This document shows positions 46,945-56,939 of a stretch of 64,000 bases of DNA, in pieces. A model generated the notes under the pieces. It was not told the origin of the DNA and ran no database searches. It saw only the letters and a program-made list of their open reading frames with translations. The stretch's first letter is position 1. Each line of letters opens with the position of its first letter. Position numbers and translations under genes: made by a program. This DNA comes from Polynucleobacter cosmopolitanus (lineage in GTDB: Bacteria > Pseudomonadota > Gammaproteobacteria > Burkholderiales > Burkholderiaceae): the NCBI RefSeq assembly GCF_002224225.1, contig NZ_NJGG01000001.1, forward strand, positions 897,374 to 961,373. Reading direction: 5' to 3'.

Positions 46945-47886
46945 ATGGACATTCAACTTTCTTCATCCGATATTCAAGCATTTAAAAAAGCTCGCTTATT
47001 GATTGTGGGCGATGTTATGTTGGATCGTTATTGGTTTGGTGATACCGAAAGAATTTCTCCAGAAGCTCCGGTACCAGTTGTTTTGGTGAGCAAGGAAGAT
47101 GAGCGCTTGGGTGGTGCTGCAAACGTTGCCAGAAATGCTGCCAGTGTGGGCGCGCAAATTTCAATTTTGGGCGTGGTAGGTGATGATGAGTCTGGAAAAA
47201 TAATTGAGCGCTTGTTGCAAGAGCAAGGCGTTAAAAGTTATTTGCAACGCGACCCAAATCTAAAAACCACAGTTAAATTAAGGGTTGTTGCCCGTCAACA
47301 ACAACTGATTCGTTTGGATTTTGAAAAAGCTCCAACACATGAAGCTCTATTGAATAAATTGGAGCAATTCCAATCTTTATTAAACGACGTTGATGCAGTT
47401 GTTTTCTCTGACTATGGCAAGGGCGGTTTGACTCATGTCACACAAATGATTGCGGCTGCAAAAGCAGCTGGCAAGTTTGTTCTGGTAGACCCCAAGGGAG
47501 ATGATTACAGTAAGTACCAATCAGCTTCCATGATCACGCCTAATCGGGCAGAACTTCGTGAGGTCGTTGGGCGTTGGAAGGATGAAGCAGATTTGACAAA
47601 AAAAGCACAAGCATTAAGAGAAACATTGAAACTGGATGCCTTGCTTTTGACCCGGTCCGAAGAGGGCATGAGTTTATTCACGGCCAAGGGTGTGGAGCAC
47701 GTCAAGGCTCAAGCCAGAGAAGTGTTTGATGTCTCAGGTGCAGGTGACACAGTGATTGCCGCCATGGCTGTTGCCTTGGCTGCTGGTTGGGCGCCTGGTA
47801 AGGCGATGAATTTGGCCAATAAGGCGGGTGGTATCGTGGTGGGTAAATTGGGCACAGCAACTGTTTCATTAGAGGAATTGCAATGA
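46945..47886 (+). CDS. rfaE1: D-glycero-beta-D-manno-heptose-7-phosphate kinase
   Basis: PfkB-family sugar kinase of 313 aa, equal to the N-terminal half of E. coli HldE. It has [34 protein letters not shown], and the catalytic GAGDT motif in [14 protein letters not shown]. It phosphorylates heptose-7-phosphate at position 1 for LPS inner-core synthesis. The adenylyltransferase half is missing and must be encoded elsewhere. The gene overlaps hldD in ATGA. Confidence 0.94.
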   Translation: MDIQLSSSDIQAFKKARLLIVGDVMLDRYWFGDTERISPEAPVPVVLVSKEDERLGGAANVARNAASVGAQISILGVVGDDESGKIIERLLQEQGVKSYLQRDPNLKTTVKLRVVARQQQLIRLDFEKAPTHEALLNKLEQFQSLLNDVDAVVFSDYGKGGLTHVTQMIAAAKAAGKFVLVDPKGDDYSKYQSASMITPNRAELREVVGRWKDEADLTKKAQALRETLKLDALLLTRSEEGMSLFTAKGVEHVKAQAREVFDVSGAGDTVIAAMAVALAAGWAPGKAMNLANKAGGIVVGKLGTATVSLEELQ

Positions 47887-48902
47887 CTTACATTGTGACT
47901 GGCGCAGCAGGATTCATTGGCGCAAATATTATTCAGGGTTTGAATGCCCGAGGCATCAAAAATATCATCGCAGTCGATGAATTAAACCCAGCTGATAAAT
48001 ATCGTAATTTAGCGGATTTAGAGATTGCTGATTATTTGGATAAGTCTGAATTCTTGACAGCTTTTTCTAAAGGGCACTTCGGTAAAGCCACGGCAGTTTT
48101 TCATGAAGGCGCCTGTTCAGACACCATGGAAACAGATGGCCAGTACATGATGGCGAATAACTACCGTTATTCGATTGATTTATTAAATATTTGCACAGAA
48201 CATCACGTACCTTTTTTGTATGCCTCATCTGCGGCCACATATGGTGGTTCTGATGTGTTCAAGGAAGATCGCCAGTTTGAGAAGCCATTGAACGTTTATG
48301 GCTACTCAAAATTCTTATTTGATCAAGTGGTGCGCCAGCGATTGCAAGATGAAGCCAACACTGCTCAAGTGGTTGGATTCAGGTACTTTAACGTTTATGG
48401 GCCTAGAGAATCACACAAAGGTCGGATGGCTTCAGTTGCTTTCCATCATTACCATCAATTCATGGAAGCCAATTTGGTTAAATTGTTTGGTGAATATGAT
48501 GGCTACAAAGAAGGTGAGCAAAAGAGAGATTTTGTTTCTGTCGAAGATGTGGTCAAGGTGAATTTATTTTTCCACGATCACCCCAAAAAAAGTGGCATAT
48601 TTAATTTGGGTACTGGGCGCGCACAACCATTCAATGATGTAGCCAAATCAGTGATCAACTCTTTGAGAAAAATACATGGCCATGCTGAAATGTCCTTATC
48701 TGATTTGGTGGATGAGAGATTGCTTGAGTACGTGCCATTCCCGGAGGCCCTGAAAGGTAAGTACCAGTCATTCACTCAAGCTGATTTAACAAATTTGAGA
48801 TCTGCAGGGTATCAAGAAGACTTCCTCACGGTTGAGCAGGGTGTCAGCAAATACATGACGTGGTTGTCAGAAAATTCTGATTTTCTTGCACAGCCCATGT
48901 AA
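47883..48902 (+). CDS. hldD: ADP-L-glycero-D-manno-heptose 6-epimerase
   Basis: SDR epimerase of 339 aa completing the ADP-heptose pathway. The NADP motif [10 protein letters not shown] is at residues 7-16; the active site has S/T followed by [10 protein letters not shown] (YxxxK), plus the HldD-typical [13 protein letters not shown] and [17 protein letters not shown]. It follows the rfaE1 kinase with a four-base overlap and is the last gene of the superoperon before a terminator. Confidence 0.96.
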   Translation: MTYIVTGAAGFIGANIIQGLNARGIKNIIAVDELNPADKYRNLADLEIADYLDKSEFLTAFSKGHFGKATAVFHEGACSDTMETDGQYMMANNYRYSIDLLNICTEHHVPFLYASSAATYGGSDVFKEDRQFEKPLNVYGYSKFLFDQVVRQRLQDEANTAQVVGFRYFNVYGPRESHKGRMASVAFHHYHQFMEANLVKLFGEYDGYKEGEQKRDFVSVEDVVKVNLFFHDHPKKSGIFNLGTGRAQPFNDVAKSVINSLRKIHGHAEMSLSDLVDERLLEYVPFPEALKGKYQSFTQADLTNLRSAGYQEDFLTVEQGVSKYMTWLSENSDFLAQPM

Positions 48903-48950
48903 GCAGTAAAAAAACGTCAACCACCCAGTGGGCGACTCGTTAAGAAGAGG

Positions 48951-48976
48951 CTCCATCAATCGATGGAGCTTTTTCA
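48951..48976 (+). terminator. Terminator of the gyrA-hldD superoperon
   Basis: Stem GCTCCATC/GATGGAGC with loop AATC, then TTTTTC. It is 48 bases after the hldD stop and 15 before comEA. Confidence 0.85.
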
Positions 48977-48990
48977 TTAAAGGAGTCTGA

Positions 48991-49485
48991 ATGTTTTTAA
49001 AAGTATTTCAACCAATCATCAATTTCATCATGGCAGCGTTTGTGGGACTTTTTTTATTGAGCGGTCACGCCTTCGCTAAAGTAGAAATCAACTCTGCTGA
49101 TCAGGCGGCATTAGAGTCCGTGCGCGGCCTGGGGCCATCTAAAGCAAAAGCTATTTTGCTTGAACGAAAAAAGAATGGACCATTCAAAGATTCGACTGAC
49201 CTTCATACCAGAGTCAAAGGTATTGGAGAAAAAACTGTGGAACGCTTGATGCAAAATGGTTTAACCATTAATAATAAAACTGTTGCAGGGCCAGTCAAGG
49301 ACAAGTCGACAACCAAGACCAAAGAAACTTCATCTAAAAGAACCGCAGATAAAGAAAAAGAAGCTGCCCAAAAAGAGAAGTCAGAAAAAGCCAGTTCAGA
49401 AAAAACAGCCAAGCAAAGTAGAAAAGCTAAGGAAGACACAAAAGAAGGTGGGCAAAATAATCAGAAAGGTAGAGAAGCTTCCTAA
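48991..49485 (+). CDS. ComEA-like helix-hairpin-helix DNA-binding protein with Lys/Glu-rich tail
   Basis: A 164-aa exported protein. The signal or anchor covers residues 1-29 (ending GHAFA), and residues 31-94 form the ComEA HhH domain (INSADQAALESVRGLGPSKAKAIL and KGIGEKTVERL). That domain binds incoming DNA in the periplasm during natural transformation. Residues 95-164 are a low-complexity tail of Lys, Glu, Ser and Thr, which is absent from typical ComEA proteins of about 90-110 aa. The tail could be a DNA-binding or coiled extension. An AAAGGAG ribosome site precedes the ATG. Confidence 0.85.
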   Translation: MFLKVFQPIINFIMAAFVGLFLLSGHAFAKVEINSADQAALESVRGLGPSKAKAILLERKKNGPFKDSTDLHTRVKGIGEKTVERLMQNGLTINNKTVAGPVKDKSTTKTKETSSKRTADKEKEAAQKEKSEKASSEKTAKQSRKAKEDTKEGGQNNQKGREAS

Positions 49486-49548
49486 GCCTATAAGCTTATA
49501 AATAATTGGCATATGACCTTGTTCAAAATACATTAAGATAGGGGTCAT

Positions 49549-50466
49549 ATGTCTACTTCACGTCCAAACTACCCGACCATTGCCCAAACTGTTGGCCATA
49601 CCCCATTGGTGCGTTTACAGCGCATACCTGGAGCTGGCAATGTAGAGCGTAATAACGTTATTTTGGGCAAGTTAGAAGGTAATAATCCAGCTGGCTCGGT
49701 CAAGGATCGACCAGCTTTATCGATGTTCATGCGCGCCGAAGAGCGAGGCGATATCAGTCCTGGCGATACCCTGATTGAAGCAACCAGTGGCAACACTGGA
49801 ATAGCTTTGGCCATGGTTGCAGCCATCTTGGGTTATAAAATGATTTTGGTGATGCCTGAGAATCAGAGTATTGAGCGTCGCCAAAGTATGTCAGCCTATG
49901 GCGCTGAGTTAATCTTGACTCCGGCCACGGGTGGTATGGAGTACGCAAGAGATTATGCAGAGCAATTACAAAAGGATGGCAAAGGGAAAATCCTCGATCA
50001 GTTTGGCAATAAAGATAATCCCAAGGCTCATATTGAATCAACAGGCCCTGAGATTTGGGAAGACACTCAAGGTCAGGTGACGCACTTTATTTCTGCGATG
50101 GGTACAACTGGAACAATCACGGGTGTATCGGTCTACTTAAAAGAAAAGAACGCAAACATTCAAATTATCGGAGCGCAGCCAGAGGATGGTTCGCAAATAC
50201 CGGGTATTCGTAAATGGTCTCCTGAATACATTCCTAAAATCTATGCAGATGCTAAGGTAGATCGTATCGAATACGTTAGTCAGGCTGCGGCAGAAGACAT
50301 GGCTCGTCGATTAGCAAGGGAAGAGGGTATTTTTTGCGGCATCTCAGCAGCGGGTGCTTTGGTTGTGGCTTTGAGAGTGGCCGAAAGAATTGAAAATGCC
50401 ACGATCGTGTTCATTGTCTGTGATCGCGGCGACCGCTATCTATCAACCGGTGTTTTCCCAGCTTAA
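49549..50466 (+). CDS. cysM: Cysteine synthase B
   Basis: PLP enzyme of 305 aa that forms cysteine from O-acetylserine and sulfide or thiosulfate. It has NNPAGSVKDRPALSMFMRAE, where the lysine of SVKDR holds PLP, TSGNTGIALAMVAA, and the CysM-typical GTTGTITGVSVYLKE. Length and motif wording fit CysM rather than CysK. It is monocistronic, with a GATAGGGG ribosome site. Confidence 0.95.
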   Translation: MSTSRPNYPTIAQTVGHTPLVRLQRIPGAGNVERNNVILGKLEGNNPAGSVKDRPALSMFMRAEERGDISPGDTLIEATSGNTGIALAMVAAILGYKMILVMPENQSIERRQSMSAYGAELILTPATGGMEYARDYAEQLQKDGKGKILDQFGNKDNPKAHIESTGPEIWEDTQGQVTHFISAMGTTGTITGVSVYLKEKNANIQIIGAQPEDGSQIPGIRKWSPEYIPKIYADAKVDRIEYVSQAAAEDMARRLAREEGIFCGISAAGALVVALRVAERIENATIVFIVCDRGDRYLSTGVFPA

Positions 50467-50551
50467 CTAAGCGTATTTATTTTAAGAATATTGAGCTTAT
50501 TGGCTGGCTGACTTGTTGGCTGTTGCTTTACTGCTTGATGAACCAGAAGAG

Positions 50552-51826
50552 TTACTTTTTTTTGGCAGCCTTTTTGTTGTTTTTAGGCTTTTTCGTCGCT
50601 TTTTTAGCCACATCCCCAGTCGGTCTCACATCATTTAAAGCTTCGGCAAACTCCGCGACTGATTGGGCGTAAAAAAAGCTGCGGTTGTAATCACAAATGG
50701 CTAAGAAGTTGCGTAGGCCAATCACATAACGAACATCTGTGCCACCGTTATTACCAGGACTTGGTAGGTCAACAATCAAGCTTGGTGTATTGGCGGGTAA
50801 TGAGCTTTGTTTCAATAGACCTTGGTTGATCAGTTCACCCAATTGAAGCTTTGCCTTTGGTTCTCCATCCGCCAAACGTGCGGCATTGTCTTGAGCGGAC
50901 TGGCCACTTTCAATATCAAGGTAAATGGATTCATCCTGAACCCAACCATGTACTTTTAAGAAGTTGGCCACGCTGGCAATCGCATCTTCTGGTGAATTTC
51001 TTAAATCAATCTTGCCATCTTTATTGCCATCTACGGCAAAGCGCCTGATGCTGCCAGGCATGAACTGAGGTAAGCCGATGGCTCCTGCATAGGATCCAGT
51101 TTGGTTCAAACAAGTTTTGAATGGCTTTGCTTGGCGGTTCTCTGCCCAACAAAGTAAGATTAAATCTTCTAACTGATTCTTGAAAAGAGTTTCTCTGGCT
51201 ATCTTGTTAGGAGTGTTGGGATAGTCAAATCCAAGGGTGCTGAGGGTATCGCGAACAGAGAATCCCCCCATGTGGCGACCATAGATAGTTTCGACGCCAA
51301 TGATTGATACGATGATTTCTGCTGGAACACCAGTTTCTTTTTCAGTTTTTTCGATGAAGGAGCGATGGGTCACCCAAAACTTCTGACCTGCAGCTAGACG
51401 CCTGGGTTCAACAAATCTGCTGCGATAGACATTCCAATTCTTTTGAAAGCCTGGGGGTGGAGGCATGACCAATTTTTTAATAGATGGGATCGCTTTCGTA
51501 TCTTCAAAAGCTAGCTTTAGATCATTCAAAGGAATTTGATGATTTTTTGATACTTTTTCTAAAAAACTTTGCAATGAATCTGAGTTGATTGATTCTGAAT
51601 CCGTCATGACTTTCGCTGAAATGACATTTTGGTTTGATCCATTTGATGAAATGGGGTCACTATGATTTAAATTCGCACAGGATGATAAGAGGATGGCAAA
51701 AAGACTGCCGGCCATCATTTTGAATAATCTGTTTACGAGGGGCGTGGTGTTAATCAAATTTAAAACATTGTGAAGGGGTGAATGAAATTTGTATTGCATT
51801 ATTGTGTTTGACGTCATGATTGTCAT
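50552..51826 (-). CDS. mltB: Lytic murein transglycosylase B, lipoprotein
   Basis: A 424-aa lipoprotein. The lipobox LLSSC sits at about residues 46-50, after an unusually long n-region; starting at the ATG at 51718 would give a normal lipoprotein signal, so the 51826 start is uncertain. The catalytic glutamate is in GVETIYGRHMGG, and the SLT-like fold continues with SYAGAIGLPQFMPGS and the metal-loop-like DGNKDGKIDL. It cleaves glycan strands to 1,6-anhydro products at the outer membrane. The C-terminus is a lysine-rich tail (KKPKNNKKAAKKK). Confidence 0.93.
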   Translation of the reverse strand: MTIMTSNTIMQYKFHSPLHNVLNLINTTPLVNRLFKMMAGSLFAILLSSCANLNHSDPISSNGSNQNVISAKVMTDSESINSDSLQSFLEKVSKNHQIPLNDLKLAFEDTKAIPSIKKLVMPPPPGFQKNWNVYRSRFVEPRRLAAGQKFWVTHRSFIEKTEKETGVPAEIIVSIIGVETIYGRHMGGFSVRDTLSTLGFDYPNTPNKIARETLFKNQLEDLILLCWAENRQAKPFKTCLNQTGSYAGAIGLPQFMPGSIRRFAVDGNKDGKIDLRNSPEDAIASVANFLKVHGWVQDESIYLDIESGQSAQDNAARLADGEPKAKLQLGELINQGLLKQSSLPANTPSLIVDLPSPGNNGGTDVRYVIGLRNFLAICDYNRSFFYAQSVAEFAEALNDVRPTGDVAKKATKKPKNNKKAAKKK

Positions 51827-52105
51827 TTAAACAGCATTTGATGACTCTAATCAAGCAGTACTTTCCTGATAGATTTTCATACTTAACCTAAGATGGACGT
51901 TTGAGCTTGAAAACGCTTATGCAGTAGGACTTTATCAGCAATTATTTTTTTATCAGAAGTCGCACTTTGTGATGTCAGAATTTTTTTAGGTGTATTAAAA
52001 TTGCAAGGTTAGAAATGCTATTACGCAAATCGACTTGGCAACTTCAAAGTCATTTGAATTCATTGGTCTGATTAAATCTTTTAACAATAAAGAACAAGAG
52101 TCGTT

Positions 52106-52855
52106 ATGAAAATTTTAGTAGCTGTTAAGCGTGTTGTGGATTACAACGTAAAAGTGCGTGTCAAATCTGATCAATCAGGCGTTGATATTGCAAACGTAAA
52201 AATGAGCATGAATCCCTTTGATGAAATTGCAGTTGAAGAAGCTGTGCGTCTCAAAGAGGCAGGCCTTGTTTCTGAAATCATTGCAGTTTCTTGTGGGTCG
52301 ACTCAATCTCAAGAAACAATTCGTACAGCCATGGCGATTGGTGCTGATAGAGGTATTCTGGTTGAGACAGAGGCTGAGTTACAGCCTTTGGCTGTTGCTA
52401 AATTATTAAAAGCAATTGTTGGTAAGGAGCAGCCTGATTTAATTATCTTGGGTAAGCAAGCAATTGATGATGACAGCAATCAAACTGGCCAAATGTTGGC
52501 GGCTTTATTGAATGTCTCTCAAGCAACTTTTGCCTCAAAGGTTCAACTTGCTGATGGTAAAGCGATTGTTACGCGTGAAGTTGATGGCGGCCTAGAGACT
52601 ATTTCAATTAATTTACCTGCTGTTATTACCACTGATTTGCGCTTGAATGAGCCACGCTACGTCACGTTGCCTAACATCATGAAAGCCAAAAAGAAACCAT
52701 TGGATATTTTAAAACCAGAGGATTTGTCGGTTGATGTTGCGCCGCGCATCACAACCATTAAAGTCGCCGAGCCTCCGACACGCAGTGCTGGGGTGATGGT
52801 TGCAGATGTTAAAGCGCTGGTTGATAAACTTAAAAATGAAGCAAAGGTAATCTAA
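52106..52855 (+). CDS. etfB: Electron transfer flavoprotein subunit beta
   Basis: A 249-aa AMP-binding ETF subunit. It begins [19 protein letters not shown], has [34 protein letters not shown] and the signature [27 protein letters not shown]. With EtfA it accepts electrons from acyl-CoA dehydrogenases and passes them to ETF-ubiquinone oxidoreductase. It starts an operon with etfA and an acyl-CoA dehydrogenase. The 279-base gap upstream is AT-rich and holds no gene that I can see, so it probably contains the promoter. Confidence 0.97.
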   Translation: MKILVAVKRVVDYNVKVRVKSDQSGVDIANVKMSMNPFDEIAVEEAVRLKEAGLVSEIIAVSCGSTQSQETIRTAMAIGADRGILVETEAELQPLAVAKLLKAIVGKEQPDLIILGKQAIDDDSNQTGQMLAALLNVSQATFASKVQLADGKAIVTREVDGGLETISINLPAVITTDLRLNEPRYVTLPNIMKAKKKPLDILKPEDLSVDVAPRITTIKVAEPPTRSAGVMVADVKALVDKLKNEAKVI

Positions 52856-53797
52856 ATGACTATTTTAGTAATAGCAGAACACGACAATCTTTCTTTGAAG
52901 GCCGCTACTCTTAATACTGTTGCAGCAGCTCTTTTGTGTGGTGGTGATGTGCATATTTTGATTGCTGGATATCAAGCAGATGCTGTCGCTCAAGCTGCAT
53001 CTCAAATTCCCGGGGTTTCCAAAGTCATTCATGCAGATGCACCACATTTGCAATATCAATTAGGTGAAAACTTGGCGGAGCAAATCTTGGCTTTGACTGC
53101 AGGTTCTGCTTATTCTCATGTGTTGGCGCCAGCCACAGCGATTGGTAAAAATACCCTGCCAAGAGTGGCCGCGAAATTAGACGTGGCTCAAGTGTCCGAC
53201 ATCATGAAGGTGCTCAGTGCTGATACTTTTGAGAGACCTATCTATGCAGGTAACGCAATAGCCACTGTTCAATCTGGTGATCCTATTAAGGTAATCACTG
53301 TGCGCACAACTGGATTTGATCCGGTGGCTAATGCGGGCGGTAATGCTGTGATTGAAAAAATCTCTGCGGTCGCTGATTCAGCAATTTCTGCATTTATTTC
53401 CAAAGAAATTAATCAATCTGATCGTCCAGAATTGTCTGCTGCCAAAGTGGTGGTATCTGGTGGTCGAGGTTTGGGCTCTGCAGAAAAGTATCATGAATTA
53501 CTGGAGCCTTTGGCTGATAAGTTGGGTGCTGCTTTGGGCGCATCCAGGGCAGCGGTTGACGCTGGTTATGTACCAAATGATTATCAAGTAGGTCAAACCG
53601 GAAAAATTGTGGCTCCTCAACTTTATATTGCTGTTGGCATTTCAGGGGCAATTCAGCATTTGGCTGGCATGAAGGATTCAAAGATCATAGTTGCTATTAA
53701 CAAAGATGCTGACGCGCCTATATTTGGTGTTGCAGATTATGGGTTGGTGGCCGATTTATTCACTGCTATTCCTGAACTTATTTCCGAATTAGGCTAG
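52856..53797 (+). CDS. etfA: Electron transfer flavoprotein subunit alpha
   Basis: A 313-aa FAD-binding ETF subunit that starts on the base after the etfB stop. The C-terminal FAD domain shows SGGRGLGSAEKYHELLEPLA, GASRAAVDAGYVPNDYQVGQTGK and KIIVAINKDADAPIFGVADYGLVAD. It acts in the cytoplasm with EtfB as an electron shuttle. Confidence 0.97.
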   Translation: MTILVIAEHDNLSLKAATLNTVAAALLCGGDVHILIAGYQADAVAQAASQIPGVSKVIHADAPHLQYQLGENLAEQILALTAGSAYSHVLAPATAIGKNTLPRVAAKLDVAQVSDIMKVLSADTFERPIYAGNAIATVQSGDPIKVITVRTTGFDPVANAGGNAVIEKISAVADSAISAFISKEINQSDRPELSAAKVVVSGGRGLGSAEKYHELLEPLADKLGAALGASRAAVDAGYVPNDYQVGQTGKIVAPQLYIAVGISGAIQHLAGMKDSKIIVAINKDADAPIFGVADYGLVADLFTAIPELISELG

Positions 53798-53817
53798 TTG
53801 ATTTTTAGAGGCAGATA

Positions 53818-55599
53818 ATGAGTTATAAAGCACCAGTAAAAGACATGCTGTTTGTTCTTGAGAATATTTCTGAGATTGATAAGATTAACCAGCTACCTGG
53901 TTTTGAAGATTATGATTTAGAAACTGCCTCTGCAGTTCTTGAGGAGTCTGGAAAGTTTTGTGGTGAAGTTTTGGCACCATTGAATTGGACTGGTGATCAA
54001 AACCCGAGTCACTTACTGAATGGTGAGGTTATAACAACGCCAGGTTTTAAAGAAGCTTTTCAGCAATTTGGTGAAGCTGGTTGGCAAGGGGTCATCCACC
54101 CCGTTGAATTTGGCGGTCAAGGATTTCCTAAAGCAATTGCAACACCATGCGCAGAAATGTTACATGCTGCAAATATGTCGTTTGCACTTTGCCCTATGTT
54201 GACGGATGGTGCGATAGAAGCTTTATTAACTGCAGCCAGCTCAGAATTGAAGGAACGTTATATTCCTAAAATGATTCTTGGAGAGTGGACTGGTACCATG
54301 AATCTAACAGAGCCCCAAGCCGGTTCTGATTTGGCCGCCGTTAGGACCAAGGCTGAGTTACAAGGTGATGGAAGTTATAAAATTTTTGGGACAAAAATTT
54401 ACATCACATACGGTGAACATGATATGGCTGAGAACATCATCCATTTAGTGCTAGCTCGTTGCCCAGGAGCTCCTGAGGGTGTTAAAGGAATTTCATTGTT
54501 TGTGGTGCCAAAGTTCATGGTTCATGAAGATGGATCATTAGGAGAGCGTAATGATGTTCAATGTGTATCTATTGAACATAAATTAGGAATTAAGGCCAGT
54601 CCTACAGCTGTTCTTCAATTTGGAGATCATGGCGGTGCAGTTGGTTATCTTGTTGGTGAGGAAAACCGCGGTCTAGAGTACATGTTCATCATGATGAATG
54701 CGGCACGTTTTGCGGTTGGTATGCAAGGAGTTGCTATTGCAGATCGGGCATATCAGCAGGCAGTTTGGTATGCCAATGATCGAGCTCAGTCAAAAGACTT
54801 AACTGGGTCAGCAGAGCCAGTCACGATCATTCATCACCCTGACGTTAAGCGCATGTTGATGACTATGCGTGCCTATACTGAAGGTGCTCGAGCGATAGCT
54901 TATGTGGCTGCAGCAGCCAGTGATCAAGCTCATCATTCCACTGATCAAAATATCCGACAAAAAAATGCAGCCTTTTATGAATACTTGGTGCCGATCATTA
55001 AGGGGTTTTCAACTGAAATGTCTGTTGAGGTAACCAGTCTAGGTATTCAAGTGCATGGCGGTATGGGTTTCATTGAAGAGACCGGCGCTGCTCAACATTA
55101 TCGAGATGCGCGTATCTTACCGATTTATGAGGGTACTACAGCCATTCAAGCGAATGATTTGATTGGCCGTAAAACTTACCGAGATGGTGGGCAGGTTGCT
55201 CAATCAATTGCATCATTGATTCAGGAAACTGAAAATCAACTGAAAGCTAGCGGATCTATAGAGGCAGCAGCAATGCTGAAGCATTTAAATGCTGCCAGAA
55301 TTTCATATGAATCTGTTGTTGCTCATATTGTGGCTAATTTTAAATCTGAGATAAAAGATGTTTTCGCTGGAGCAACAACCTATTTAAAATTGGCTGGAAC
55401 TTTATTGTCAGGCTGGCAAATGGCAAGGGCTTTATTGGTTTCTGAGGATAGATTGTCTGAGGATCCTGATTTCTACTCTGCAAAAATTGGCACTGCTTAT
55501 TTTTATGCTGAACATCTTTTAAGCCAAGTTCCAGGTATGGCTTCTGCTGTCATTAATGGCGGGCGTTCAGTCAACCAATTAAGGGCTGATCAGTTTTAA
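53818..55599 (+). CDS. Acyl-CoA dehydrogenase, long C-terminal-domain type
   Basis: A 593-aa FAD enzyme larger than classic 380-aa acyl-CoA dehydrogenases, because of an N-terminal extension and a C-terminal helical domain. Core motifs are TGTMNLTEPQAGSDLAA, YITYGEHDMAENI, VHGGMGFIEETGAAQHYRDARI and the catalytic-glutamate region IYEGTTAIQANDL. It resembles the DmdC-like family, which includes methylmercaptopropionyl-CoA dehydrogenase; the exact acyl substrate is unknown. Its electrons should go to EtfAB, encoded 20 bases upstream. Confidence 0.92.
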   Translation: MSYKAPVKDMLFVLENISEIDKINQLPGFEDYDLETASAVLEESGKFCGEVLAPLNWTGDQNPSHLLNGEVITTPGFKEAFQQFGEAGWQGVIHPVEFGGQGFPKAIATPCAEMLHAANMSFALCPMLTDGAIEALLTAASSELKERYIPKMILGEWTGTMNLTEPQAGSDLAAVRTKAELQGDGSYKIFGTKIYITYGEHDMAENIIHLVLARCPGAPEGVKGISLFVVPKFMVHEDGSLGERNDVQCVSIEHKLGIKASPTAVLQFGDHGGAVGYLVGEENRGLEYMFIMMNAARFAVGMQGVAIADRAYQQAVWYANDRAQSKDLTGSAEPVTIIHHPDVKRMLMTMRAYTEGARAIAYVAAAASDQAHHSTDQNIRQKNAAFYEYLVPIIKGFSTEMSVEVTSLGIQVHGGMGFIEETGAAQHYRDARILPIYEGTTAIQANDLIGRKTYRDGGQVAQSIASLIQETENQLKASGSIEAAAMLKHLNAARISYESVVAHIVANFKSEIKDVFAGATTYLKLAGTLLSGWQMARALLVSEDRLSEDPDFYSAKIGTAYFYAEHLLSQVPGMASAVINGGRSVNQLRADQF

Positions 55600-55602
55600 T
55601 TA

Positions 55603-56043
55603 TCACTGAGATATTTTTTTGGCGGCTTCAAATTGACTGAGGAAGTGTTGCTCGAACGCAATCGCTAATCCAATCATTAAGATTGCCGCACCAATCATCA
55701 AAGAAGCGATGACGCACAAAATCACTAACCAGCCTGAGGCACTTTTCTGTCCGCTGTTAGCGTTGAATTGAGCATCCCATTTCTCATCAGGTCTCAAACC
55801 AAACACAATCGTGGTTAACCAGCTAGCTTCAAGGGCAATGAATCCAGCAGCTGCCAAAATCCAACCGAGGGCAGAGGACATATCACTGGCAGCCAATAAC
55901 TTCCATCCCAAAATACCTGCAAATAAACTGACCATTTGCAACCAAGCCCATGGACTACCTAGACCTTTTAGGTAAAAGACATTGAAACCAGTGCCCGGAA
56001 AAAAAAGACCCAAAGCGCAAAAGAGAAATTTATTTTTATGCAT
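55603..56043 (-). CDS. Four-helix integral membrane protein of unknown function
   Basis: A 146-aa protein with about four hydrophobic helices (FLFCALGLFFPGTGFNVFYL, WLQMVSLFAGILGWKLL, LGWILAAAGFIALEASWL, WLVILCVIASLMIGAAILMI regions) and a short amphipathic C-terminus. The opening GLFFPGTGFNVFYLKG faintly recalls TM2-domain proteins. I do not recognise a family. It converges on the acyl-CoA dehydrogenase gene with only three bases between stops. Confidence 0.72.
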   Translation of the reverse strand: MHKNKFLFCALGLFFPGTGFNVFYLKGLGSPWAWLQMVSLFAGILGWKLLAASDMSSALGWILAAAGFIALEASWLTTIVFGLRPDEKWDAQFNANSGQKSASGWLVILCVIASLMIGAAILMIGLAIAFEQHFLSQFEAAKKISQ

Positions 56044-56097
56044 GGACTGATTGTATTGATTTAATGAGACAGCGTTAAAACCACTTTATTAAAGCCT

Positions 56098-56589
56098 TCA
56101 GTTTTTGAGTGAAAAACTCAATACTTCATTGTCACGGGTCATGATCAAAAGTCGATCACCATCGCGCACCATGCTTCGATAGTTACCTAAATGACTCAAA
56201 AATTTATATTCCAGGTCGCTTGCGGCAGGATCGCAAGCTTTGCGGGTGCTGGCTATTTTTTCTATGACAAAGCCTTTATCCCCAACTTGAACTTGAGCGG
56301 TGTAAAGATTGCAGCCTGAGTAGCCACTGACAGATTTGCCATCAGGTGAAAAGTTTAAGCTCAAAGAAGTCTTATTTTCACCATATGGAATTGATCTTTG
56401 GCGGGTTTTTCCATCATTGGGGCTCGTGTAATGCCACCTGATCAAGGTCCATTGGCTGGCTTGTACATCTAGGATGGCTGGGGCATTTACGGCATTACAG
56501 GGCGGCATGACTTGGGTACAGGCACCCAGAAATAGGCTGGAACTGGCCAGAAGTATCAAAAATAGGGTCGATGGTCTTAAATTAGTCAT
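56098..56589 (-). CDS. META/HslJ-domain lipoprotein
   Basis: A 163-aa envelope lipoprotein. The lipobox LGAC gives lipid-bearing C24. The mature part has QWTLIRWHYTS, LSLNFSPDGKSVSGYSGCNLYTA, STRKACDPA, LEYKFLSHLGNY and a terminal DRLLIMTRDNEVLSFS, the order found in META domains such as HslJ. Relatives in E. coli respond to heat or novobiocin; no biochemical role is fixed. It is divergent from rpsP, with 78 bases between the starts. Confidence 0.82.
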   Translation of the reverse strand: MTNLRPSTLFLILLASSSLFLGACTQVMPPCNAVNAPAILDVQASQWTLIRWHYTSPNDGKTRQRSIPYGENKTSLSLNFSPDGKSVSGYSGCNLYTAQVQVGDKGFVIEKIASTRKACDPAASDLEYKFLSHLGNYRSMVRDGDRLLIMTRDNEVLSFSLKN

Positions 56590-56667
56590 GCTTACCTTTA
56601 AATTTTAGTCTTCTGAGCAATTCTGCGATAGAATACGTGGTTTATTTCAGCATTGTAAGGAAATCAC

Positions 56668-56913
56668 ATGGTCGTCATTCGACTCGCACGTGGCGGTTCT
56701 AAAAACCGTCCATTCTTTAGCATCGTAGCTACAGACAAACGCAATCGCCGTGACTCGAACTTTATCGAGCGCATCGGCTATTACAATCCTGGCGCAGTAG
56801 AAACTGAACAAGGTTTCCGCGTTGCTCAGGACCGTTTGACTTATTGGCAAGGCGTTGGTGCTCAGTTGTCACCAACAGTAGCACGTTTACTCAAGGGTGC
56901 TCCTAAGGCCTAA
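56668..56913 (+). CDS. rpsP: 30S ribosomal protein S16
   Basis: An 81-aa ribosomal protein beginning [26 protein letters not shown], with [14 protein letters not shown]. It is a primary assembly protein of the 30S body. It is the first gene of rpsP-rimM-trmD-rplS. A TAGAAT -10-like hexamer lies at 56629-56634 and a GTAAGGA ribosome site precedes the ATG. Confidence 0.97.
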   Translation: MVVIRLARGGSKNRPFFSIVATDKRNRRDSNFIERIGYYNPGAVETEQGFRVAQDRLTYWQGVGAQLSPTVARLLKGAPKA

Positions 56914-56939
56914 GTAAGTCTTGGTTGATGGAGGCTCTC

